This document shows positions 1 to 7,148 of a stretch of 11,692 bases of DNA, piece after piece (the stretch's first letter is position 1; each line of letters opens with the position of its first letter). The notes beneath the pieces were generated by a model. It ran no database searches, was not told where the DNA came from, and worked only from the letters and a program-made list of their open reading frames with translations. The translations under genes were made by a program, and so were the position numbers. Origin of the DNA: Pseudobdellovibrionaceae bacterium (GTDB taxonomy: Bacteria; Bdellovibrionota; Bdellovibrionia; Bdellovibrionales; UBA1609); NCBI GenBank assembly GCA_026712605.1, contig JAPORL010000119.1, positions 1 through 11,692 on the forward strand, written 5' to 3'.

Positions 1-281
1 ATGTCTGAGTTTTTTGCTTTGTATCTTACAAGATTTTCATTCAAATTTCAAAATGGAGTTCAGACTTAAACACAATCCGACTGCAAGTCGCTTTGTGGCA
101 AAACACATGTCTGAGTTTTTTGCTTTGTATCTTACAAGATTTTCATTCAAATTTCAAAATGAAGTTCAGACTTAAACACAATCCGACTGCAAGTCGCTAT
201 ATGGCAAAACGCATGTCCGAGTTTTTAGCTTTGTATCTTATAAGATTTTCACTCAAAGCTCAAAATAAGTTCAGACTTAAG
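1..281 (+). repeat. 106-bp tandem repeat array, about 2.6 units
   Basis: Units start at 1, 107 and 213, each with ATGTCYGAGTTTTT; the third stops near 281. By hand count, units 1 and 2 differ at 4 of 106 positions; the third is more diverged. Each complete unit carries a small hairpin: at 71-97 CACAA and TTGTG flank CGACT-GCA-AGTCG, and at 184-196 only the inner stem is intact. The period is not a multiple of 3, so the array is not a repeated peptide. It begins immediately 3' of the argS stop codon and may extend left of the window. Diverged copies lie inverted at 10017-10245. An open frame at 93-314 is a by-product of the repeat. Function is unknown; the features fit an intergenic palindromic repeat. 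Confidence 0.9.
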
Positions 282-284
282 CTT

Positions 285-1985
285 TTACATAGCTTGAGGT
301 CTGGGAATATTTAAAATCTCCAAACCTCTAAAAAGAGTTTTATAAGTAATGTGAGTTAATAAAAGCCGATCGGATTCTTTCTCACTTCCCAGTATTCTGT
401 TCTGATTATAAAAACGATTAAACTCCTTAGACAAATCCACTAAATATCTAGCTAAAATATGAGGTTTAAACTTTTGAAGAGATTGAAAACAAGCCCATTC
501 AAAAGACAGTAACTTCCAAGCTAAAAACTCTTCAGTAGGATCAAAACAAGAATCAAATTTTTTAATAGAGTCAAAATTTGCTTTTTTTAATAAACTATTA
601 GCTCGCACCAAACTATACTGAACAAAAGGACCTGTATCTCCATTAAAATCTAAAACTTTACTCCAATCAAAATCCACATCTTTTATGCGATCTTGAACTA
701 AATCATTAAAAACAACTGCTCCTATAGCTACTTCCTGAGAAATTTTATCTTTATCCTCTAAAGAGGGGTTTCTTTCTTCAATAATTTTTTTTACCCTATC
801 AATAGCTTGACTTAAAATATCTTTTAAATAAACAGCCTGCCCTTGACGGCTAGACATTTTTCCTTCCCCCTTAAAGCGATACATTCCAAAACTTAAATGC
901 AAATTTTTATCAAATTTGGAATTGAGTTTTTGAGCCACTTCAAATATTTGTTTAAAATGTAAATTTTGATCCGAGCCGGTGATATAAATATTTTGATCAG
1001 CTTTTAAAGTTTCAAAACGATAGATCAAACTGCATAAATCTCTAGCTGAATAAGTAGAAGCTCCATCTGTTTTAAAAATCAAACAAGGCGTAGAGCTGAT
1101 ATCTAAAAACACAACTTGAGCACCTTCGCTTTTCAACAATAAAGCTTTTTCTGTTAAACGAGACTTTAAATCTTCCATAAATTTTATATAAAAAGATTCG
1201 CCTAATACAATATCATGCTTAACATTTAAAAGCTTCCAATAATTTTCATAATTTTTTAAAGAAAGAGAGACAAACCATTCCCATAGCTTTTTTAACTCTT
1301 TATCTCCTTGTTCTAATTGTTTAAAAAGCTGTCGGGCAGACTCCAGATTTTTTTCATCTTGCTCAGCTGATTTATAAAAACGAACATATAATTTAACTAA
1401 AGATTCAAAAGCTTGAGTTTTAAAATCATAATCATTTTTCCATTTTTTATAAGCCCATAAAAGCTTTCCAAATTGACTCCCCCAATCCCCCAAATGGTTA
1501 ACTGCTGTTACTTTAAAACCAAAAGCTTTTGCTAAATTCACTAAAGCCTGTCCTAAAACAGTCGCTCTTAAATGACCAATATTCATAAACTTAGCAACAT
1601 TAGGAGAGGCAAAATCCATGATTAAATGAGGAGATTTTTCATTCTTAAACTGCATAAGATTTGTCTTTCTGCCAAATTGATCTAAATATTTTTGAATATA
1701 AGAAGTTTTAAAATAAAAATTAATAAAGCCAGCTAAAGGCTGACAAGATTTTAAAAAAGAAGGAGGGGATTTATTAATTTCAGCTGATAATTTTTGAGCT
1801 AAATTTTGAGGAGAAGTTTTTTGTTTTTTAGCTAAAGCAAATACAGGAAGTGATAAATGACCATGATCTGGATTCCTAGCTTGCTCTAAAATAATATCTT
1901 CTTCTAAAAAAAAATTTTTCAAATAAGAGTTAAGCTCTTGTTTGATAAGGCTTAATTGACCTTGTTCTTTTAAAGAGGATAACAT
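285..1985 (-). CDS. argS: arginyl-tRNA synthetase (class I)
   Basis: Charges tRNA-Arg with arginine in the cytoplasm. The 566-residue length is normal. The N-terminal tRNA-recognition (Add-1) domain covers about residues 1-110. The catalytic core holds SPNVAKFMNIGHLR (127-140), LGDWG (165-169), KTDGASTYSARDL (305-317) and the KMSKS-equivalent KMSSR (376-380). The all-alpha DALR anticodon-binding domain ends in the family-typical IPRPQAM. The HIGH signature reads NIGH (135-138): Asn replaces the first His, confirmed from the DNA, while the second His is intact. The ATG at 1985 is preceded only by a weak AAGAG. The gene is divergent from the disulfide gene across 83 bp, and the 106-bp array starts right after its stop. 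Identification is firm; the signature variant is probably tolerated, since the rest of the protein is intact. Confidence 0.95.
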   Translation of the reverse strand: MLSSLKEQGQLSLIKQELNSYLKNFFLEEDIILEQARNPDHGHLSLPVFALAKKQKTSPQNLAQKLSAEINKSPPSFLKSCQPLAGFINFYFKTSYIQKYLDQFGRKTNLMQFKNEKSPHLIMDFASPNVAKFMNIGHLRATVLGQALVNLAKAFGFKVTAVNHLGDWGSQFGKLLWAYKKWKNDYDFKTQAFESLVKLYVRFYKSAEQDEKNLESARQLFKQLEQGDKELKKLWEWFVSLSLKNYENYWKLLNVKHDIVLGESFYIKFMEDLKSRLTEKALLLKSEGAQVVFLDISSTPCLIFKTDGASTYSARDLCSLIYRFETLKADQNIYITGSDQNLHFKQIFEVAQKLNSKFDKNLHLSFGMYRFKGEGKMSSRQGQAVYLKDILSQAIDRVKKIIEERNPSLEDKDKISQEVAIGAVVFNDLVQDRIKDVDFDWSKVLDFNGDTGPFVQYSLVRANSLLKKANFDSIKKFDSCFDPTEEFLAWKLLSFEWACFQSLQKFKPHILARYLVDLSKEFNRFYNQNRILGSEKESDRLLLTHITYKTLFRGLEILNIPRPQAM

Positions 1986-2068
1986 TATAGGCTCTTGTAT
2001 ATCTTATAAAACAAAAAAAATCAAAATCCATTGCATTATTTATTTTTAAAAGGCAGTATTATTTAATA

Positions 2069-3244
2069 ATGAGAAGATGGATAAAAACAGCTTGTGTTTT
2101 TGCTCTTATATCCTGTTTTGGACACTTTTATCTAGCAAAAAGAGCTTACCAACTTTCAGCTGGTTTTGCAGAAAAAAGTGCGATTTGCCAAATCAGTGAA
2201 AAAATCAACTGTGATCAAGCTCTTCTTTCCCCTTATGCTAAAATTTTTAATTTCTCAATTTCAGATTTTGGCTTTGCCTTTAATTTAACCTTATTTGTTC
2301 TTTTGCTTTTTATGCTTAAATTCAATTTAAGTCCTTATTGGAAAAATTTATTATTTTATATATCGGGGTTTATGGCTCTATCTTCTGTAGTAATGTCTAT
2401 TATATCTTTACTATATCATTTGTATTGTCCTGTCTGTTGGAGTCTGTATATTTTCTCTTTTATAATACTAGCGAGTTTATTTTTTGCCTTAAAGTCTAAT
2501 CTCATGTCCCCTTTAAATTTTATCTTAACAGCTGTAAAAGAAAAAAGCTTTTACTTTTTAGGCGTCGTTATTTTTTTGTGCGCTGGTTTTTTACATATTA
2601 GCTTTATAAATGCCTATGATATAAAAGATCAAAATGAACTCATTTTCAGTTTATTAGAAGATTGGCAATATGAGCCAACTGTTGAAGTGCCTCCTCACCA
2701 TGTCATGGAAAAAGGCAATGAGAACTCTCCTATGGTTTTAGTAGAGTTTGCCGATCTTTTATGTCCCGCCTGTAAAAGAACACATAGGCCTTTAAAAAAA
2801 TTTCTCAAAAACTTTCCTGATGTTAAATTTTATTTTTTTGTTTATCCATTAGATAGCGCTTGCAACGATTCTATATCCTTTAGTCGCTCTGGATTAAGCT
2901 GTGAATTGAGTAAAGCTCTTATTTGTGCTAAAGATAAAAGCTGGGAATTTAAAGATTATTTTTTTAAAAAGCAAGAGCAATTTATATCTGCTCAAGGTCT
3001 TCCCAAAAAAGTTACTAAACTTATGGATGAAATTATAAATAAAACCCAATTAAATAAAGCTCAGTTTGAAACCTGCATGAAAAAAGAATCTACATCAGAA
3101 AAAGTAAAACTTTCTGCACAAGCTGGACATCAAGTAAAAATTAAAGGCACTCCCAGCTTTTTAATTAATGGTAAAAAACTAATATCTCATGATGCTCAAC
3201 TTGTTTTGTTACAAAAAATCTATCAATATTTAAAATCTCAATAA
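2069..3244 (+). CDS. VKOR-DsbA fusion, disulfide-forming membrane protein
   Basis: A one-protein oxidative folding system: the VKOR half passes electrons from thiols to quinone and the fused thioredoxin-fold half oxidises exported proteins. Residues 1-180 form about five hydrophobic segments (roughly 4-22, 66-83, 95-115, 122-141, 160-181). They carry the VKOR loop cysteines C40 and C48 and the active-site pair CPVC (120-123). Residues 205-391 are a DsbA/DSBA-like domain with CPAC (232-235) and the cis-proline motif TP (361-362). Additional cysteines at 265, 278, 286 and 336 may form structural disulfides. The topology matches cyanobacterial VKOR-thioredoxin fusions. No clear Shine-Dalgarno precedes the ATG; AAAAGG lies about 16 nt upstream. 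purN follows after 3 nt, so the two are probably co-transcribed. The fusion is evident from the sequence; oxidase direction rather than isomerase is inferred from the VKOR partner. Confidence 0.9.
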   Translation: MRRWIKTACVFALISCFGHFYLAKRAYQLSAGFAEKSAICQISEKINCDQALLSPYAKIFNFSISDFGFAFNLTLFVLLLFMLKFNLSPYWKNLLFYISGFMALSSVVMSIISLLYHLYCPVCWSLYIFSFIILASLFFALKSNLMSPLNFILTAVKEKSFYFLGVVIFLCAGFLHISFINAYDIKDQNELIFSLLEDWQYEPTVEVPPHHVMEKGNENSPMVLVEFADLLCPACKRTHRPLKKFLKNFPDVKFYFFVYPLDSACNDSISFSRSGLSCELSKALICAKDKSWEFKDYFFKKQEQFISAQGLPKKVTKLMDEIINKTQLNKAQFETCMKKESTSEKVKLSAQAGHQVKIKGTPSFLINGKKLISHDAQLVLLQKIYQYLKSQ

Positions 3245-3247
3245 AAT

Positions 3248-3832
3248 ATGAAAACAATTGTTGCCTTAGGATCAGGAACAGGCTCTACGATTGAGTTTTT
3301 TTGTCAAAAAATCCTTGATGAAAAGCCAAATTTTAGCATAAGCGCTTTGATTACAAACAATCCACAATCCCAATTATTACAAATAGCTAAAAATTTTAAG
3401 CTTCCTTATCATCTTATTCCTTATGATAAAACAAATATTAAAAAATGGGATAAAAATATGTGTGAAACTTTAAATTTATATAAACCTTATCTTATTTTAT
3501 TAGCCGGCTTTTTAAAAAAAATTGGACCTCTTGTATTAAAACAATTTCCAAACCAAATTATAAATTCTCATCCTTCTCTACTCCCAGACTTTGGAGGCGC
3601 TGGCATGTATGGATCAAAAGTTCATAAAGCTGTTATAAAAGCAAAAAAAACAAAAACAGGTGTTAGCATACATAAAGTAAATAAAGAGTATGATAAAGGA
3701 TTTATTATAGCTCAAAAAGATATTCTTATTGAAAAAAATGAAACAGCTATAGAGCTAGAAAAAAAAGTCAAACAAATAGAAAAGCCTTTTTATTTTGAAA
3801 CTGTGAAAAATATTTTAAACAATAAATTTTAA
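3248..3832 (+). CDS. purN: phosphoribosylglycinamide formyltransferase (GAR transformylase)
   Basis: Transfers a formyl group from 10-formyl-THF to GAR in de novo purine synthesis, in the cytoplasm. At 194 residues it is a normal compact PurN. Seen are the N-terminal GSGTGST loop (8-14), LLAGFLKKI (84-92), the catalytic INSHPSLLP segment with N106 and H108, and the third catalytic residue D149 in EYDKGF. The substrate loop reads GGAGMYGSKVH rather than the E. coli YPGLHTH form; that variant is known from other PurN subgroups. The gene begins 3 nt after the VKOR-DsbA stop with no Shine-Dalgarno, suggesting translational coupling. No other pur gene is nearby, so the pathway genes are scattered. 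A different folate-dependent formyltransferase is possible but less likely given the size and motifs. Confidence 0.88.
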   Translation: MKTIVALGSGTGSTIEFFCQKILDEKPNFSISALITNNPQSQLLQIAKNFKLPYHLIPYDKTNIKKWDKNMCETLNLYKPYLILLAGFLKKIGPLVLKQFPNQIINSHPSLLPDFGGAGMYGSKVHKAVIKAKKTKTGVSIHKVNKEYDKGFIIAQKDILIEKNETAIELEKKVKQIEKPFYFETVKNILNNKF

Positions 3833-3891
3833 TCTTTTTTAGGAATAATTTATATCTGATTTTGTTTGAATTTTCAGCATTGCTTCACTTA

Positions 3892-3914
3892 CAAAAAGTT
3901 TAATAGACTTAAAC
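3892..3914 (-). terminator. possible weak terminator for the maf-DUF368 operon
   Basis: On the minus strand GTTTAA-GTCTA-TTAAAC forms a 6-bp stem with a 5-nt loop, followed by CTTTTTG. It lies 26 bp beyond the DUF368 stop in the gap between converging purN and DUF368. The stem is mostly A-T, so termination may be inefficient or the pairing may be chance. Confidence 0.3.
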
Positions 3915-3939
3915 AGGATTAGTTTATAGATAGATTCAA

Positions 3940-4836
3940 CTATTTCCTATATTGAGAAAAAAAGGCAGTATGAAAAAACATAAAACATAAAAAACCAGCT
4001 AACATGTAAATTAAAAACAAATCTTGATTTTTATTAAAAGCAAAAAAATCAGTTAATGAGCTTTTTTCTAAAGGATAAATAGAATAAAGACTTCCCAGCA
4101 TCAAACCTAAGATAACAGCTACACTTTGATTAAAGTATTTATCTAACATTTTTTGCATTAATTTAGCAGTTAATACAAAACCAAAAGCCATTCCAATAAT
4201 AAAAATAAAAATTACAAAAAACTCTAAATTTTTTAAGATTCCTATAGTCTGTTCATAAAGTCCTAAAATAAGCAGAAGGTAAGAGCCAGAAAGCCCCGGC
4301 ACAATTAAGGCTATAGACAATAAAAAACCAACAGGTAAAAATATAAAAGCAGGACTATCTTTAAAATAAGAAAATTCAAAACCGGAAGAAAATAAAATAA
4401 AATTCAGAAAAAAAGAGCCTAGAAAAAACAAAAAGAATATCTTGTTTTTTTGAGCTTTTTGAAAAGTAAAAAGCACTGTTCCTAAAATTAAACCAAATAT
4501 AACTGAATAAAACTCAAGAAAATATTTATTGATCAAAAAATCTGCCCATTTTATAAAAAGAATGAGAGCTAATAAAGCTCCCAGCATAAGAGGGATTAAA
4601 AAAGACCAATCCCATGAATTTTTTAAAAAAGATAAATTTGATTTAATTTGAGCTTTATTAAATGAAAAACAAAGCGCTAATTTTTTTACATGTTCAATTT
4701 TAAAATTAGAAATTTCTTTTATTAACTTTTCATAAATACCCATTATAAAGGCCATTGTTCCTCCAGAAATTCCAGGAAAAACCATAGACAAACCTAAGAC
4801 AAAACCCTTTAAACTCCTAATAAAAAACTGAAGCAT
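3940..4836 (-). CDS. DUF368 family polyprenyl-phosphate transporter
   Basis: A 298-residue polytopic membrane protein with about eight hydrophobic segments. The family signature is present twice in inverted-repeat fashion: VFPGISGGTMAFIMGIYEKLI (residues 19-39) and LIVPGLSGSYLLLILGLYE near the middle. DUF368 proteins (PopT) have been shown to return undecaprenyl phosphate, the carrier lipid for peptidoglycan and O-antigen units, across the inner membrane. The role here is by family membership. The start codon lies 11 nt past the maf stop on the same strand, so the two genes probably form one operon. There is no strong Shine-Dalgarno. Family assignment is firm, exact substrate less so. A second protein from a superfamily linked to the same task is encoded at the right edge of the window. 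Confidence 0.9.
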   Translation of the reverse strand: MLQFFIRSLKGFVLGLSMVFPGISGGTMAFIMGIYEKLIKEISNFKIEHVKKLALCFSFNKAQIKSNLSFLKNSWDWSFLIPLMLGALLALILFIKWADFLINKYFLEFYSVIFGLILGTVLFTFQKAQKNKIFFLFFLGSFFLNFILFSSGFEFSYFKDSPAFIFLPVGFLLSIALIVPGLSGSYLLLILGLYEQTIGILKNLEFFVIFIFIIGMAFGFVLTAKLMQKMLDKYFNQSVAVILGLMLGSLYSIYPLEKSSLTDFFAFNKNQDLFLIYMLAGFLCFMFFHTAFFSQYRK

Positions 4837-4847
4837 ATTGATATCTT

Positions 4848-5450
4848 TTATTCACAGTTTTGGTATAAAAAACTTTTGCTAAATAAGGGGTAGTTCCACT
4901 TCAATAACTGATTGGCAACTTGGATAAGAGGCAAACCTTGAATACTGTAAAAGTCATCTGTTTTTACTTTCTCAAATAAAGCTATTCCTGTAGATTCTAT
5001 ATGATAGCTACCAGCGCTTTTTAGAGGTTTATCTGTCATAACATAGTTTTTAATTTGTCTTAAAGTTAAATGACGCATCTTTAAATAGCTTTTTGATATG
5101 TGGTAAAACTCCTTTTTTTCCCATAACATACAAAGAGCTGAAATTAAAATGTGAGTTTTTCCTTGAAGCTGTATTAGATTTTGAATAGCCTGTTTTTCTG
5201 TATAAGCTTTTCCAAAAAGCTCACCATCTAAATAAACCATTTGATCACAAGCAATAATTATATCTTGATTATACTTATTCTTCCCTATTAAAGCTTTCTG
5301 TTTAGCTACTTGATAACAAGAGTTTTCAGGATTTTTTACATCTAAAAATTTTTCTTCATTAATATTAGGAGCCAAAATTTCAAACTTTAAACCCAGTTTA
5401 TTTAAAAGCTTTTTCCGGCTAGGAGATTGACTAGCTAAAATAATTTTCAT
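4848..5450 (-). CDS. Maf-family nucleotide pyrophosphatase, YceF-like
   Basis: Hydrolyses non-canonical or modified nucleoside triphosphates to monophosphate and pyrophosphate in the cytoplasm. At 200 residues it has the usual length. The nucleotide-binding start LASQSPSRKKLL (5-16) is present. The general-base segment reads CDQMVYLDGELFGK (68-81); the D-Q pair (69-70) matches the YceF branch (SDQV, 7-methyl-GTP preference in E. coli) rather than the dTTP/UTP branch (DTVV). AGSY...ESTGIALFE and QGLPLI near the C-terminus complete the family pattern. CAGG lies only 2 nt from the ATG at 5450, so initiation may be inefficient. It is the first gene of a likely two-gene unit with DUF368 and is divergent from lgt across 42 bp. 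The substrate subclass is inferred from the DQ motif alone. Confidence 0.88.
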   Translation of the reverse strand: MKIILASQSPSRKKLLNKLGLKFEILAPNINEEKFLDVKNPENSCYQVAKQKALIGKNKYNQDIIIACDQMVYLDGELFGKAYTEKQAIQNLIQLQGKTHILISALCMLWEKKEFYHISKSYLKMRHLTLRQIKNYVMTDKPLKSAGSYHIESTGIALFEKVKTDDFYSIQGLPLIQVANQLLKWNYPLFSKSFLYQNCE

Positions 5451-5492
5451 AACCTGTTTTTAAAAAAAACTTATATTAAGTTCAAGCTGAAC

Positions 5493-6542
5493 ATGACTTA
5501 TTATCATCAATTAGACCCTTTTTTAATTCATTTCTACGGAAATTTTGGAATTCGTTGGTATTCCATGGCTTATATTTTAGCGGTTTTGTTTGCCTATTTT
5601 GCTGGACAATATTTAATCAAAAAAAACCGTATCCAGATTCCCAGCAATAAACTGATGGATATTGTTGTTTTTGGAGCTATAGGAGCTGTAGTAGGAGGAC
5701 GATTAGGTTACTGTCTATTTTACAGTCCTGACTTATTTCTATCTTTTGACAGCTCTTTTCCTTTTTGGGGAATTTTAAAAGTTCATCAAGGAGGAATGTC
5801 CAGCCATGGAGGAATCATAGGTCTTTTATTTTCTCTGATTTTCTACTCTTACCGTTACAAAATGTCTTTTTTCTCTTTAATGGATTTAGGAGCTTTTGCG
5901 GGAGCCTTTGGAATTTTCTTTGGTCGTATAGCCAACTTTATAAATGGAGAGCTTTACGGTCGTATAGCAGAAGGAAGCGCATGGCTAACAGTCCGTTTTC
6001 CTTCAGAAGTTTTGCTTTGGGCTAGCCAAGCTGACATTTACAAAAAACAACTGATTTCTTTAAAAGAAATTACTCCAAAATTGGACACTATGTTGCTTAA
6101 AATTCCTTCTCCAGAAGTTTGGATGGATTGGGTTAATAAAGCGGTTATCGCTCCTGATTCTGTTTATAGCTCCTATGTGTCTTATGCTTGCCAACTTATT
6201 CTTCAATCTGCCTATAAATCCCCTATTAAAGAAATGTTAGAGCCTTTATTATCTTTACGTTACCCGTCCCAACTTTATCAGGCTATTTTTGGAGGTTTAT
6301 TCCCTCTTATATTGATGAGTCTTTTTTGGATCAAATCAAGAAAAGCTGGTTTTATCTCTCTTGTTTTCATTATAAGCTATTTATCTTTTCGTATTTTTAC
6401 AGAATTTTATAGAGAACCAGATTATTATATTGGATTTCAATTATTTGATCTTACAAGAGGACAATGGCTAAGCATTTTATTTTATTCCATAGTCTGCATT
6501 TATGCTTACTTTTTTTACAAAAAAAAGCCGGAAAAGGAATAA
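5493..6542 (+). CDS. lgt: prolipoprotein diacylglyceryl transferase
   Basis: Inner-membrane enzyme that moves diacylglycerol from phosphatidylglycerol to the lipobox cysteine, the first step in lipoprotein maturation. Key motifs are HQGGMSSHGG with H105 (E. coli H103 equivalent), the signature GRIANFINGELYGR (144-157), RYPSQLYQ (256-263) and FRIFTEFYREPD with R300, E304 and R308. Seven or so membrane spans are visible. At 349 residues it is longer than the roughly 290 of E. coli. The extra length sits between the signature and the RYPSQLYQ motif (about residues 175-250), a periplasmic loop region in the known structure. No Shine-Dalgarno precedes the ATG; only a TATATT about 15 nt upstream is visible, so the transcript leader may be very short. 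Likely substrates within the window are the FGE-domain and FKBP lipoproteins. Confidence 0.95.
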   Translation: MTYYHQLDPFLIHFYGNFGIRWYSMAYILAVLFAYFAGQYLIKKNRIQIPSNKLMDIVVFGAIGAVVGGRLGYCLFYSPDLFLSFDSSFPFWGILKVHQGGMSSHGGIIGLLFSLIFYSYRYKMSFFSLMDLGAFAGAFGIFFGRIANFINGELYGRIAEGSAWLTVRFPSEVLLWASQADIYKKQLISLKEITPKLDTMLLKIPSPEVWMDWVNKAVIAPDSVYSSYVSYACQLILQSAYKSPIKEMLEPLLSLRYPSQLYQAIFGGLFPLILMSLFWIKSRKAGFISLVFIISYLSFRIFTEFYREPDYYIGFQLFDLTRGQWLSILFYSIVCIYAYFFYKKKPEKE

Positions 6543-6559
6543 AAATCTTTTATGGATAC

Positions 6560-6600
6560 AGCCAGCTTTTTTAGAAAGTTTTTCTATTCTGGCTTTTTCT
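6560..6600 (+). terminator. probable rho-independent terminator of lgt
   Basis: AGCCAG (6560-6565) pairs with CTGGCT (6589-6594), followed by TTTTCT. An inner AGAAA-GTT-TTTCT stem sits inside the loop. It lies 17 bp after the lgt stop in the expected position. The large, partly unpaired loop lowers certainty. Confidence 0.5.
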
Positions 6601-6790
6601 CTAACATTTTCTGATAGATTTGATACCAATTGGATTCTAATTTCTTTTTTTCCGATTGGAAGGCTATATGTAGTCTAATAGCTGATTTAAAGAGGTAAGA
6701 TTGTAAAGAAAGCCATCCTGTATCCAGTTCTTCTTTTATAGCTTCTATTTTTTTTAATTCAGGCAAACAAGAGTTTGTTAGTAAAGTCAA
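6584..6790 (-). CDS. doubtful small open frame, hypothetical
   Basis: A 68-codon frame that I do not recognise. Its only upstream start is TTG at 6790; there is no ATG and no Shine-Dalgarno, and an in-frame TAA lies seven codons upstream of the TTG. Its 3' end overlaps the hairpin that appears to terminate lgt. The peptide is mixed and charged (ending QKMLEKKPE) with no membrane segment or motif. Its composition is protein-like, so it may be the tail of a decayed gene rather than a working one. Several copies of a TTAGTA repeat cover its start region, which argues against a normal gene start. Confidence 0.2.
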   Translation of the reverse strand: MTLLTNSCLPELKKIEAIKEELDTGWLSLQSYLFKSAIRLHIAFQSEKKKLESNWYQIYQKMLEKKPE

Positions 6791-6937
6791 AATTTTGTTA
6801 GTAGCGGGTTAGTAATGGCTGTTTTTTGTTAATAACAGCTTAGTAATGATCTTTTTTAAAATACCATATAACAAAGAGGAAAAAGAGTTAAAAAAATCTA
6901 ATGATGATTTTGGGATTTTAGTAAAGGCTGTTTTCTG
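6778..6937 (+). repeat. cluster of five short TTAGTA repeats
   Basis: TTAGTAAAG, TTAGTAGCG, TTAGTAATG, TTAGTAATG and TTAGTAAAG begin at 6778, 6798, 6809, 6840 and 6918. Two of them extend into a longer match: TTAGTAATGGCTGTTTTTTG (6809-6828) and TTAGTAAAGGCTGTTTTCTG (6918-6937) agree at 18 of 20 positions. Between them GCTGTT (6818-6823) can pair with AACAGC (6834-6839). Irregular spacing argues against a tandem satellite; the cluster could be repeated protein-binding sites or decay of a larger repeat. Confidence 0.5.
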
Positions 6938-7148
6938 CCATTTTCAGTTTTTGCTGTGATTGACTGAAATAGAGCGTTAAAATGCAGAAAAAGACAGGGA
7001 AAAGCACGGCTATTTAATACTTGATTTTACTAAATTATTCAGTTTTTGGGGAATTATATATAACTTCCTAAATTTATTATATTACTTATCACTTTGCCTT
7101 AAAACCCTTGAAAATACTAAATTTTTCATTTCAAAAAAGGTTTTTAAA
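6791..7148. other. gene-free intergenic stretch left of the FGE-domain gene
   Basis: Stop codons are frequent in all frames, and no RNA gene or long hairpin was recognised. It holds most of the TTAGTA repeats in its first half and one copy of the 15-bp sequence AAATACTAAATTTTT (7112-7126) that recurs at 8306. No convincing terminator for the FGE-domain gene is visible; TTAAAAACC and GGGTTTTAA flank an AT-rich segment but pair imperfectly. The stretch looks like non-coding or decayed DNA. Confidence 0.5.
7112..7126 (+). repeat. 15-bp direct repeat, left copy
   Basis: AAATACTAAATTTTT, identical to 8306-8320. The two copies bracket the FGE-domain gene and its promoter region. The similarity continues patchily to the right of each copy (TTTCAAAAAAGG against TTTCAAAATAAGG). 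It could be a scar of insertion, but the sequence is AT-rich and may match by chance. Confidence 0.4.

Noticed and set aside
1..281. A CRISPR array.
   Set aside because: The 106-bp units are joined directly with no unique spacers, and no cas gene is present.
93..314. A 73-codon open frame across the left array.
   Set aside because: It arises from the 106-bp repeat, whose period shifts frame each unit, and it overlaps the argS 3' end on the other strand.
5765..6025. A plus-strand frame inside lgt.
   Set aside because: It lies entirely within the lgt coding region, including its signature motif, in another frame.
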